A stretch of DNA of 64,000 nucleotides from Branchiostoma floridae (GCF_000003815.2 NC_049993.1:17564842-17628841), one strand, 5' to 3'. Counted from the first letter of the stretch, positions 40,740-50,703 are shown. The notes: generated by a model not told the origin, from the letters alone. A program made the numbers and translations.

Positions 40740-43700
40740 CTGCCATATCATACAAACAGCATCGTATTATTATCACGCCATGCAAAAAATAAACTATACC
40801 ATACCTAAATTTTTTTGACAAATGTTATGTCACAAAGTAGCATAGAAATACTCCATCCGATGCATGTAATAGTTCCCTTTATTACCTACCGTAGATTCCA
40901 CTCGATATAGTCCACTAGTATTGTAGTAACTGAAAGTGTTGTAATATAACGTGTATATGTAGTATTATGTCATACCTGTGACGCGAAAACGTTCGATACG
41001 GGTGTTTCGGACCAGGCCGTACGCTTCCGTATCGCACAGGTTCGAAAGGCATATCACACAGGCTCCATTCGAGTGAATCGAATTGTTTCGAGCGGGCCGA
41101 ATACGGCTTGATTGGCAATTCGAATACCTGATTCGGACGTTGGAACATTGCTGTTGCAACACTTTTGGTTCGAGGGCACCAAATTTGTTCAACTTCTGGC
41201 GCATTTCGCATCAAAACATGGGTTTTCTCAGGTGGGTATGTCGGGCGATCCGACCCGCGGTCGGGCTGATACCTTGGGCGATGCGAAATACACCGTGTTT
41301 TATTCTATATTTAGACTGTAACTTCTGTTATCTATATATTACCATACATTGTCAATGACGCAATTGTTTCTCAATAAACCATCTATCTATCTGTCCTTTA
41401 AACTTAAACGGATTGGGCAGACTGCAGCGCCATAGACAGCCGCTTCCACATTGTTGTTGCTCTATACCTAAATGTTATGTTTGTCCTAGGTTTGTCTAAC
41501 TTGAAATTGTTCGTTGATGCAATAAAAAAACGGCAATGACCTGCTTACGGAAGAACGTGAGCTCGTCGATGTCGTCCATGGTGCGGGAGGCCAGGTCGTA
41601 CACAACCACCACGGACTGGGGAACCGTCAGCACGAAAAACGTGGTGGACACCGTGAACAGGACGATGGTGATCTGAATCAATGTGGGGAAAAAGTTGTAT
41701 AAAACAACATTTGGTTCATACTTTTCTTCAAGTAAATGCTAGTCATACCAAAGACGTTAAAATGGTACATGCTGCTTTCTCTGCTTAACACTCAGCACTC
41801 ATGAGTTAAACACACATCACTACCAGCGGACTAGCCTCCTGCTGTAGTAGCTTGCACGAATGTGTGGCCTAAGGGCTATAGAAATGGAGATGGGCGCCGC
41901 CCCTAAGCATCTATTACAGATGTACGGACAACTTTTTAATGCATGAATAAATAAATAGACGAATATAGCAGATAGAGACGAATTAGTTGTATGACAACAT
42001 GAAATGCAATCAAAATTTACTAGAATTGAGTCGTTCTGCCAGTTCATTCTCGTGACGCCAGTTTATTGTCCAGCGTCATAGATGTCACTCCAGAAGTAGT
42101 CTCCATAATCTGTCCATTTTTAGAGATTAACTTGTATCTAGTTATCAAATCTATAGCTTTTGTAGACGTCGTACTCAGTTTAACGTAAAAGTGTGAACTT
42201 AGCATCTGTCTAACAACTTTGTCTACAACATCTACATAAATATACGAATCTCTTTAGATCTGTTGAAGCTTCCAACCTGTTGTTGCCGCTTCTCCGTCTC
42301 TACAACTGCAACCGACAGGCTGCGACGGTCCTGCTTTTTCTGTAAATAGAATCAAGTACTTGAACGAGAGGTCTTCCAGCTGTTGTTTTCAATTGAGCAG
42401 CCCTTAGATACAGTCTTAGCTTTGCTGGGTTTTATTGGACGTTTCAATGGCGGTTCTGGTCATCTACATCTGCAAGGTTATACATCAGATTTTAGAGTAG
42501 TCAACCAATTCAAGGCCTGGTAGCAGTCGTATGATCGTCGCACTGGGGTTGTTTGGGGCATAGTCGTCCGTATGCCATACAATACAAAGGCTGCCATAGA
42601 TCCGTGCGGGATGTTATGTTACAGATCAAATTAGTACGAAATCCTAAAACGAATTTGACCGTTTCTCAGCAAAGACTCTTTGCAGTTAAAACAAACGTCT
42701 AAATATTTCTAACACCATAAGCACCTACGACATTTTGGTGTACTTTGTGGTACAGATACCTACCCGCAGTACTGTGGTGGCAATGATTGTGTTGAGCACC
42801 CCCACCGCTGCAGTTGGTATGAGCCGCCCGGCAGCCATGTCATATATGGTGATGTTGAGCCATGTCTCTGGATCGCGGAACTCACACATGTTGTTCCTTT
42901 CCACCTGCGCCCAGAACTCCAGGCAGCTCACACTGCAGATGACTATAGCCAGCCCCAATAGCACCTGCAAACACGATTAGCATGATAAAGACAAGTTTAT
43001 CACAATTGCTTGAAGATTAGACCGTAAACATATCTTTTACTACCTTTCTGTAACTGCAGATGACTATAACCAGCCCCAATAACACCTGCAAAATGATTAG
43101 CACGATAAATGAATGACTGAATGAAGACCTTTATTGCACATTTTTCCGCACCAGGCTAAGTACAGGTTACAACAAGACATGTTGAAAAGATACTGTAAAC
43201 AAACACAAAATGAGGCTATTGTTGTACAAAAGAGACGGCCCGCCTCAGCGAAGTCTGGTTCTTGTTTCCGACGAGTATGATGATGATGATGATCACAGTT
43301 GTTTTTGAAGATTAGCCCCTGTATTTTTCTTACTCTCTCTCTCTTCACTAGAGGCGGTGACTGCGTCACAACAGCTGAGCTGAGCTCATACGATTTGACA
43401 AAACTCTCAACGAATTTCCAAGATTTTTTTCAAAATAAAGATTTTACCCTTTTTGTCTTTAAAATCACACTTTAAAATCATACCTCCAGCTGTGGCCACT
43501 GCACGGTCGCTTAATGCGGTGTGATACGTTCTTCTTCACACTCACAATACGATACAAATCAATTGTCACTCATATATTGAAACATATGACAAACATAGTT
43601 TGGTAAGAATGAGCACGGAGTGATGAGTGGGGTTTGTCCTCTTTTCAACTCTGTGTAGCTTTACAAAGTCAGCTGCAGTATAAACCCAATCTGTTCAGAC

Positions 43701-46253
43701 AAATTAATCTATAGCCTTATTGTTAATTTTGGCCTGGGGTAATATTGGAATAGATGGCTTCTATTATTAATTTCTCCCGGCCGTCAGGTATAATTAAGCA
43801 CATCGGCAATGCCACGGGGGCGGTTTCATTATTAAATGTTCCTGAGGGTAGCATTTTTCACGAGTCGGAAAATCGACATCATCGACCATAAGTTAGTGCC
43901 TTGTTGCAAGAACACTTCTCTGGAACGACGAATATGTCGATATTGTAGTTTAGATAGAATAGAGTATGAACAGCATTTGTAGTAGAATTTAGATTATACA
44001 TGTACAACAAAGAGGGAGCTGAACTTTATAGACTCATAGAACATACGTTTCCCTACTCTATACCTAACTAAAAAATTCATATTCCTAATGAATGTAGACA
44101 AACCTTTAATTGTGCATGATATCTGTTCCTACATTTTTAGTATCATGAAGAAGAGAGAAGAAGTCGAATTCACTTAGTACAATATGATGTGTTGGTTGAC
44201 TTTGTATATACATGCCATGTATCTGTCAACTATTCTTTTGTTGCGACCTGTACTTAACCCAGTGGAAGTATCTGCACTATAAAGGTAATTCATTCATTCA
44301 ACCATTAATTCATTACGATAGTGAAGAGATCCAGACGGTATTCCTATTCTTTTCTGACTACTTTATATAGATACCCATGAAATAAAGGGAACAAACGTCA
44401 ATGCTAACGTTACATAAAAGATCACATAAAGAGCAAAAATTAATAGATGATTTTTAATATCGTACCCCAGAGAAAAATAATGTGGTTGGAAGGAGTGCAG
44501 CATACATGTAAAACATGCCTAAGGGGAGAGTCGAAAACAAATTAATGATTCGATACTCTAATCAGCAAAAACAGATGTATAATATATAAGAGCACAGGGC
44601 ATCCGGTGGTTGCAGTTGCGTTCAGTTACATTTTTATGAAGATATTAATCAAGCATAACATAATAGGCGAACAAACTTTAAGCCCTAAACAGGAGCATGT
44701 TACTAAGATAAGAAATGACAAGAAATAGATTATTTCAGATGTTATCAGGTACACTGAGCCTGCAAAACGACCATATGGATGTATGTGTAGCATACACAAA
44801 GGCATTGAGGACGACATAGCATATCATTGCTTCGTTTTGTGAACCAGTCCAGGACAGATTCATGTATGAGAGCTCCCGGCGATGACTACTATTGATTTTA
44901 GCGTGTTAGGATACCTATCAAGCATCCAATGAAATATTAGTTAATAGTCTCATTAGGTTCGTAAGTCATTTGGAGGCTAATTACTTTATTCTAAAACTTG
45001 TAAGCTGCCTTTTTCAGCAGAAAATTGAGAACAAAAGTGATTACGTGAAGAGATATTTACCTATAAATCTATAAAATACTACATTCAAATATTTTCCTGG
45101 AGTCCAGTAAACGGGTTGAAAGTACAAATTCTTTCAAATATATCGAATCTGATGTGACTGGTAGCGAATCCTTTATTTTTATTTTGTTGTCGTCATTTAA
45201 AAAACACATAATCCGAACATGCACCAATGACCTTCAAATGACTTTGAATTCTTTCATTGAATTTCGAAATGTATACTCCTTGTGAATATAAGACGATTCG
45301 ATGTCTGAAACACAACTTGTCACCAACTTTGTTACGGTACGTTACGTCCACTACTGATGTTCCATGTGCCGTATTCAGATAGGTCCGTTTTTCACGCTTT
45401 GAACTTGAACTGTTATTGATTACATAGACCATATGGGATCCCATTCTGTAATTCCTAGTGCCCTAGGGCCTATGAAAGGGCTAAGGGTGATTTACAAGAC
45501 GAACGACTTGCCATTTTATGGGAAAGAGACGGATAGAGCACCGACATTTTGTTGTCACAACTTATATACATGACCACTGTGGGTTGGTGGGTTGAAAAGA
45601 TCCAAGATGGTGTATAAAATCATTCTAGAAAGGGATCATCTATAATGTCGTGCTCTCTATCAGATTGTCTGCCACCTCACTCTGTCTGTTTCTTTCTGTG
45701 TGTCTCTCTTGATATGCAGAGCTGCCAGAAGCAAATACAGGCACTTAATAGCATTTCTCATATGACAAAACAATTTCTCTGCGTCTTTAACCCACCAACA
45801 TGGCGGCCGCCAAAATTGTGTCATCTTAGTCACGCGACCCTCATATCAAAAGCGAAAGCTTGTGGGATAAGATTTACCGCGCACCCTCTTGGTAGTCTGC
45901 ATGGAGCACTTGATAGCATTTCTCGCAAAACACGTAATTCCAAGCATACTATAAGCCAGTACTTTTGGGTTAAAGGTTACCACCAAAATTGCGTCATCGT
46001 AGTCACGTGACCCTCACATATCATAAGCGAAATATAAAAGGTTTCCTAAGGGTTAATGTTTACCACGCACCCTCTTGGTGGTCTGCATGGAGCAGAGCGC
46101 GCTCCTGCGCATGGGGTGACACACCGCGATGTACCGCTCCACCGTGAAGGCCGTGGTGATCCAGGCAGACAAGTACCCGGAGGAACGCACCAGGAACTTG
46201 GTCAGCTTGCAATACACGTCACTGGCGTGGATGAGCTCATGGTCGTGGAAAAT
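40389..46253 (-). CDS. Class A GPCR gene 2 (paralogue), TM3 to C-terminus; 5' exons not found
   Basis: Five exons read on the - strand: 46253-46071, 42964-42764, 42339-42277, 41672-41541, 40739-40389. All are phase 0 with GT-AG introns and join to 309 codons plus stop, with no in-frame stop or frameshift. They begin at the residue matching Ile103 of receptor 1 and carry FTVERYIAVCHP, the ECL2 Cys, RLIPTAAVG, FTVSTTFFVLTVPQ and NFAINFILYS of TM7. Exon 3 is 52/61 identical in protein to receptor 1. The counterparts of exons 1-2 (N-terminus, TM1, TM2) are not visible from 46254 to 64000. They may lie beyond the window, be too diverged to see, or be missing, which would make this a truncated gene. 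The C-tail (about 80 aa) is unrelated in sequence to that of receptor 1. The ligand is unknown. Confidence 0.85.
40740..41540 (-). other. Intron of receptor 2 between TM6 and TM7
   Basis: 801 bp. 41320-41400 holds CTCAATAAACCATCTATCTATCTG, which looks like the + strand 3' end of a retroelement with an (ATCT)n tail. The preceding GC-richer part 40980-41290 may be its body, but no coding frame is recognised. Confidence 0.55.
41541..41672 (-). CDS. Receptor 2 exon: TM6 and ECL3
   Basis: 44 codons, starting ITIVLFTVSTTFF and ending FFRKQ. Equivalent to the last 49 codons of receptor 1 exon 5, with the third extracellular loop five residues shorter. Confidence 0.93.
42277..42339 (-). CDS. Receptor 2 micro-exon: third intracellular loop
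   Basis: Only 63 nt (21 codons), KKQDRRSLS...ETEKRQQQ, aligning exactly with the first 21 codons of receptor 1 exon 5. Flanked by TTTACAG and GTTGGA on the - strand. The exon is too short for ORF scans but is well supported by the paralogue. Confidence 0.88.
42764..42964 (-). CDS. Receptor 2 exon: TM4, ECL2, TM5
   Basis: 67 codons, the same length as in receptor 1. LEFWAQVER, NITIYDMAAGRLIPTAAVG are conserved. About 41 of 201 nucleotides differ from receptor 1, many of them silent. Confidence 0.95.
43020..43115 (-). repeat. Duplicated edge of receptor 2 exon 4
   Basis: CTGCAGATGACTATAACCAG, CCCCAATAACACCTGCAAAA, TGATTAGCACGATAAA at 43054-43110 copies 42933-42990, with an offset of about 121. 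It reproduces the splice acceptor and the first ~30 coding bases. It could act as an alternative acceptor but would not yield a full exon. Confidence 0.85.
43112..43230 (-). mobile_element. 3' terminus of a non-LTR retrotransposon with (ATTC)n end
   Basis: On the - strand it reads CCTGTACTTAGCCTGGTGCG, then TGTGCAATAAAGGTCTTCAT, TCAGTCATTCATT. Same family of ends as 12635-12775 and 44180-44305. It lies directly beside the duplicated exon edge. Confidence 0.65.
43231..44179 (-). other. Part of receptor 2 intron, no feature recognised
   Basis: A (GAT)n tract is at 43277-43292. Otherwise unique AT-rich sequence. Confidence 0.5.
44180..44305 (+). mobile_element. 3' terminus of a non-LTR retrotransposon with (ATTC)n end
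   Basis: GACCTGTACTTAACCCAGTG, GCACTATAAAGGTAATTCAT, TCATTCA. Opposite in orientation to 43112-43230. No coding part remains. Confidence 0.65.
44306..45740 (-). other. Part of receptor 2 intron, no feature recognised
   Basis: 1.4 kb of AT-rich sequence. Short ORFs only. Confidence 0.5.
45741..45908 (-). repeat. Duplicated edge of receptor 2 exon 3 with adjoining intron
   Basis: The block from GCACTTAATAGCATTTCTC to CCCTCTTGGTAGTCTGCATG repeats the following 45906-46094. It includes a copy of the exon 3 donor and the last ~25 coding bases (GCGCACCCTCTTGGT against ACGCACCCTCTTGGT). The offset is 165-186 bp because of indels. A diverged, non-coding relic. Confidence 0.85.
46071..46253 (-). CDS. 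Receptor 2 exon: ECL1, TM3 and ERY motif
   Basis: 61 codons, 183 nt, as in receptor 1. On the - strand it is bordered by GTCTTGCAG and GTGCGT. Contains YCKLTKFLVRSSGYLSAW and FTVERY. This is the most upstream exon that I can find for this gene. Confidence 0.95.
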
Positions 46254-46579
46254 CTGCAAGACAACGATTGAGGATGAGGAGGATTGATTTATGTAGCAAT
46301 TTCAATCTTTACATCCATACACGAAATAAAGCGCTTACCAACAAAGTTTTGATCAGTCCTCTGATCTTTGTCAAGTTGGAATGATGCAAATTCTATGTCA
46401 CACATCCGGATCGAAATTGTGACGTCAGTAAATGGTCAAAGGTGCTTGAAAGTCGGTATTGGCCCCCGTCTCGGTTATGGGAAGGTTGGCGGCCGGGACC
46501 GACTTACAAGCAGCACATGAACTTACATGAACACAGATGAACTTAAGTATAAGCAGTTGATTTTCAAGCCTCTTCTCGA
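46254..46579. other. Upstream of the last visible receptor 2 exon
   Basis: No TM1 or TM2 coding sequence is seen on the - strand. Short ORFs only. Confidence 0.5.
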
Positions 46580-46830
46580 AGTCTATAAGACGTTATGTGT
46601 AATTTTAGTCATTCCTACGCAACTTGGTAATGATAACAGCTTTTAAGTAGAGCTCTGGGGAAACAGACAGTTGAAACATCTTTATCTATCTTCACTGAAT
46701 CATTCAATGACTGACTTTAAATGTATAAATAAATCTACAGGCTAAGCTTTATCAATTTCAGCGTCTTGGTTTGAAGCAGTGGAAGTCGAAATCTCACACT
46801 TCGTATGCACAGGTTCATCGGTCTTCCATT
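46580..46830. repeat. Copy 1 of a duplicated segment (uninterrupted)
   Basis: GACGTTATGTGTAATTTTAG, TAACTTGGTAATGATAAC-like, AGACAGTTGAA, CAGCGTCTTGGTTTGAAGCA and ACTTCGTATGCACAGGTTCAT recur at 46920-47760. The second copy is split by the mariner element. Confidence 0.85.
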
Positions 46831-46954
46831 GACGTAGTAGAAAACGTCATGCCCTTAATTGAAATGAAAGCTGCTCTTTTCATGAATGACTTTAAGACAC
46901 AGACACAAGATTCTTTCTATGTGACGTTATGTGTAACTTAGTCATTCCTATATA

Positions 46955-47532
46955 CGAGGGGCGTTCAAGAAGTAATCCATCTGACCCATTTCCCAAAGGA
47001 GGAGATTAATGAAACTTGGTGCAGTTATTAGTCTTTCTCTTCATAGGAATCACCCAGAGTTATGCATTTCTACCATCGTTTGATGCAGCTCTGTATACCG
47101 TTTTTGTAGGACGCCCCAGGTTGGTCCTGCAACAGATGCCTCATCAATGGCAGAAGAGGGACGACCAGGTCTGGGAGCTGTTTCCACAGACTTCCGGCCA
47201 TGTTTGAATTCACAATTCCAGCGTTTTACAAGGTCATATGATGGGGAATCATCACCATAAGTTTCTTTTATTTCATCAAAAGTCTCATTTGGTATGCGTC
47301 CTTTCAAATACAAAAACCGGATCACTGCGCGACACTCAACTGGCTCCATTTCACACCTGGTCCATTTCACACCTGACTCAGTTCAAACACCTTTAAATCA
47401 AAAACCAAAATTAGTTCAGAGCTGTTTTTTGCAACATAACCCATAGAGATATGAATCATTACATATGCAAAATTTCATCTAGATCAAACAACTGGAAGTG
47501 GGTCAGGTGGATTACTTCTTGAACGCCCCTCG
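46955..47532 (-). mobile_element. Internally deleted mariner-type element
   Basis: 578 bp with 34-bp inverted ends (CGAGGGGCGTTCAAGAAGTA, ATCCATCTGACCCA) differing at one base, and TA on each side (46953-46954, 47533-47534). It encodes only an N-terminal piece of a transposase. TA duplication and the encoded helix-turn-helix identify the Tc1/mariner superfamily. The empty site in the paralogous copy 1 confirms the insertion. Confidence 0.95.
47050..47370 (-). pseudogene. Truncated mariner transposase, N-terminal DNA-binding part
   Basis: Starts MEPVECRAVIRFLYLKG at 47349, or 21 bases earlier in frame. It continues SYDLVKRWNCEFKHGR and ETAPRPGRPSSAID. This is the first helix-turn-helix of mariner/SETMAR-type transposases, plus the PGRP AT-hook-like linker. 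After about 75 residues the sequence jumps to GVLQKRYTELHQ, which looks like the extreme C-terminus. The catalytic DD(34)D core is therefore deleted. Such a protein could still bind the inverted ends but could not cut. Confidence 0.85.
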
Positions 47533-47792
47533 TATGTCTCGTAACTTGGTAATGATAACAACTTTTAAGTAGGGCTGTGGGGACAGCAGACAGTTGAAGT
47601 ATCTTTATTCATCTTCAATGAATCATTCACTAACTGACTTTGAATATATACATATATCTACAGGCTTTATTTTTATCACAATTTCAGCGTCTTGTTTTGA
47701 AGTAGTGGAAGTCGAAATCTGCCACTTCGTATGCACAGGTTCATTGGTTAAGATGGATGGTGCTCTTTTCAGGAGTAATACACAGAGATAAT

Positions 47793-48280
47793 TGTACGTT
47801 ACTGTAATTTCATGTCTCATCTGTATGTTGATTGTAATTCTGTGTTATCTAATACTATATATACCGCATTTCCGTCTCCGGGAAAATTAGCTGTCAGTTC
47901 GGTAGACAGCTGAAGTAGAGTTTTTACCCCAATCAACTCCCAGATGATGAAGAGAAGTAGAGTGATGGTACTTTACTGTAATTTCATACTTCATCTATAT
48001 GTTGATTGTAATTCTGTGTTATCTAAATCTATACATTGCATTTTCCACTCCCTGAAGAGTGACTGTCAATTCGGTAGACATCTGAAGTAGAGATTTTACT
48101 CCAATCAACTCCCAGATGATGAAGAAAAGTAGAGTAATTGTACGTTTAAGTAATTTCATGTTTCATCTGTATGTTGATTGTAATTCTGTGTTATCCATAG
48201 ACTGTATTTCCGTCTCCAAGAAGAGTGGCAGTCAGTTCGGTAGGCAGGTGTCCTATTAATTCCCAGATGATGAAGAGAGA
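47793..48280. repeat. Tandem repeat, ~173-bp unit, nearly three copies
   Basis: TGTATGTTGATTGTAATTCT, GTCAGTTCGGTAGACA, TGAAGTAGAG, CCAATCAACTCCCAGATGAT recur from 47821, 47995 and 48167. Confidence 0.9.
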
Positions 48281-48722
48281 TTCAATCAGTCCCTTTATCC
48301 TTCCCGCCGACTGTCTTTTCTGTTCAAATCCAAACCGAAAATAGAGGCGTCACATACGGAGATAGTGTTGGCACACAAGTCCGCCCTGGCGCCAAAAGTC
48401 GTCTAAAGTCACTTCCGTGCGTCAATGCTAATGCCAGGTAATACCGGGGGAGCAAACTCTGATTTCCGATAGGGGTATCTTCTTCTCTGCGTGGCGCCTC
48501 CTTAACTACCTCGCTGTACTTAACCCGGCGATTATCCTTAATGCAATAATTATAGCTGATCGAGTTAGTCACGTAGTCCTTTGACAGGCTGACTTTCCCT
48601 GATAATCCACCACTCCGCATGGGCCTATCGGATTTACCTGAGCTTCCAACCGAGGATGTTCGAGAGATACCAGGATCTATGCATGTGTCAAGGGGACCAG
48701 TATGAGACATCCGCACGCATAA

Positions 48723-48915
48723 AGGTGGTATCTCACCGCACTCGGGGCACCGGTGCGGTACTACGGGGTTCGTTCACTGCGGTTGTAATATTTTCACCGA
48801 TATGATTTAGATATTGCATAATACGTAAAACTATGACTTAGAAGACACCAAAATACTCAAAGCGTAAGAAAGTTCGTTCTTTGTCTCTGAAATTCGTTGC
48901 ATAATCTTTCGAACC
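48723..48915. mobile_element. TWA-flanked MITE (AGGTGG ends), right end lost
   Basis: Preceded by TAA and starts AGGTGGTATCTCACCGCACT. The right arm stops inside CGAACCCCA and runs into the duplicated flank, so the outer right terminus is missing. Confidence 0.8.
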
Positions 48916-49050
48916 CCACACGTACTCCCCTGACGGGCTGATTTCACTTGATAATCCACCACTCCACATGTTAAACCGCAAGTGACTATCGGATTCACCT
49001 GAGCTTTCAACCGAGGATGTTCAGGAGATAACAGGATCTGTGCTGTGTCA

Positions 49051-49401
49051 AGGTGGTATCTCACTGCACCTGGGGCATAGGTGAGGCACTGCGGGGTTCG
49101 TTCACTGCGGCACTGTTGTGATCATCATCATCATCTCGGCCGAGTTGCCCGGACCAGGTCTATTCTCTTCTTCCAGACATCTCTGTCCCCCAATGTGTTC
49201 TTTATCACTGTTGTCATATTTTCGACGATTTTTTTTATGTATGATTTACCTATTGCGTAATACGTAAAAGTATGACTTAGAAGACAACACACAAAATACA
49301 CAAAGCGTAAGAAAATTCGTTCTTTATCTCTGAAAGTCGTTGAGTACTTTTCGAACCCCGCAGTGCCGCACCGATGCCGCAAGTGCAGTGAGATACCACT
49401 T
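49051..49401. mobile_element. TWA-flanked MITE (AGGTGG ends) with a nested insertion
   Basis: AGGTGGTATCTCACTGCACC on the left, GTGAGATACCACT on the right. It is longer than its relatives because ~90 bp of retroelement are inserted at about 49121. Confidence 0.88.
49121..49207 (-). pseudogene. Tiny 5'-truncated retrotransposon end inside a MITE
   Basis: The - strand encodes LGDRDVWKKRIDLVRATRPR and a stop, then a (GAT)n tail. The DRxxW pattern is typical of the last residues of some non-LTR ORF2 proteins. CACTGTTGTGAT (49111-49122) and CACTGTTGTCAT (49206-49217) flank it as an approximate target duplication. Confidence 0.75.
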
Positions 49402-49656
49402 TTAGATGCTCAGATAGAGTTAACCCCGCGTGGAATAGTAATCTGTGGGGAATAGGAGTAGGATTTCCATGTCGTAAATTAGAAATCACAGTTCGGCAAG
49501 CATTGTGCCCCTGAGAATGAGAAGAGAACAAAGTGTTTCTTCTTACAAACTATTGTAAGCTTTTATTGGTCATCCGTACTAGTCTTTGTATAGGTCGATG
49601 AAGGATAGACATCCACGTAATGAGATACTCAATACAAAAAAATTATCATAACAAGC

Positions 49657-50006
49657 GAACGGGGGAATGGAAAAATAAGAAAAATCTTTCTTCACCTTAT
49701 TTTCGTACCTTATCTTATAATCATGTCTTTAAGTGTATCGTAAATGAAGACAGATGCTCAGTACAAATTACGTAAGCCCCTGGATAAGTTAGTAAACGAC
49801 CAGACGTTTCAAACAGTATCCATTGCCTTTCGTACCTGACGGATACTGTCTGAAATGTCTTACTGTTAACTAACTTATCCAATGGCTTACGTAATTTGTA
49901 CTGAACATTTGTCTTCATAAACGATACATTTAAAGACACGGTTATAAGATAAGGTAAGGAAATAAGATTAAGAAAGATTTTCCTTCCTTTTTCTAGTTCC
50001 CCCTTT
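49657..50006. mobile_element. Long palindromic MITE
   Basis: The left arm starts GAACGGGGGAATGG and passes AAAATCTTTCTT, ACCTTATCTTATAA, GTCTTTAAGTGTATCG and ACAAATTACGTAAGCC. The right arm repeats this in reverse complement and ends AGTTCCCCCTTT. The arms are ~165 bp around a short centre. No target duplication could be assigned. Confidence 0.85.
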
Positions 50007-50103
50007 AAGTAATTTGTACTGAACATTTGTCTTCATATACTTTGGCCAAGTTAGGAATAAAAGCCTAGTAGGAGCTAATTGGCCTAGGAGTGACCGGCCT
50101 TAA

Positions 50104-50410
50104 GTTGGGGTCACACATGCGTATATATTCAAGTCCGTTTGAGGTGCGTAGGAAGCTCTTAGTCTCTACCGGGCTCCACAGGTCGTGGGAAAAATAGTAC
50201 AACTTGGACAAATATAGATACATAACCTGCCATATGAGTTAGCTGACCGAGAAGTATGGTTAGCGACCCAGCTAACTCGTCTGACATGTTACCTGTTTAC
50301 GTTTGTCCAATTTCTATTATTTTTCCAACGACCTGTGGGGCCTGGTGGAGGCAAATACTCCCATGCGCGCCTCATACGGACTTAAATATATATGCACGTG
50401 TGATCCCACC
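50104..50410. mobile_element. TTAA-flanked palindromic MITE
   Basis: TTAA at 50100-50103 and 50411-50414. Inverted arms start GTTGGGGTCACACATGCGTA and continue TATATTCAAGTCCGT; the right arm mirrors this (GTGTGATCCCACC outermost). The inner ACAGGTCG / CGACCTGTGGGG also pair. TTAA suggests the piggyBac/Kolobok group. The ends differ from those of the 7.46-kb element. Confidence 0.88.
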
Positions 50411-50703
50411 TTAAGGTCGCAAACAGTTCTCCTCTAGCGTGTTTTCTGTCTAATTTGTGGCCAAATTGTCCTATTTTTCCAGTGACCTGCGGAGCGTGGT
50501 AGAGGCTAAGTCATTAAAACTTTCCGACTTAATTGCTGCTTTATCCGTGGCTGACCTACCGACCACAAAGTCGGTCACCTTTCTGGCTTAAAGGTTAGAC
50601 GTAATTTCCAACATGGATTTAATGATCGGATATTCCGATTGAGGATTCTCTCGAGGTTTCACCTTCCCGGCTAATTGTATCATGGGTCAGGTCACTTCTG
50701 CCG

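Larger units (their letters stand above)
46920..47760. repeat. Copy 2 of the duplicated segment, split by a mariner element
   Basis: GACGTTATGTGTAACTTAGT runs to TTCCTA, then the element (46955-47532), then GTAACTTGGTAATGATAACA continues the match. Copy 1 therefore shows the empty site. Confidence 0.85.
48586..49280. repeat. Tandem segmental duplication carrying a MITE in each copy
   Basis: GATAATCCACCACTCC, CTATCGGATT(T/C)ACCTGAGCTT, CAACCGAGGATGTTC and ACAGGATCTGTGC occur at 48600-48700 and at 48950-49045. Each is followed by the AGGTGG MITE start. The offset is about 335 bp. The junction cuts the first MITE before its right terminus. Confidence 0.8.

Noticed and set aside
48324-48716. 130-codon - strand ORF upstream of receptor 2, tested as an N-terminal exon
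   Set aside because: No hydrophobic helix, no GxxGN or LAxxD motif. It overlaps the duplicated segment at 48586.
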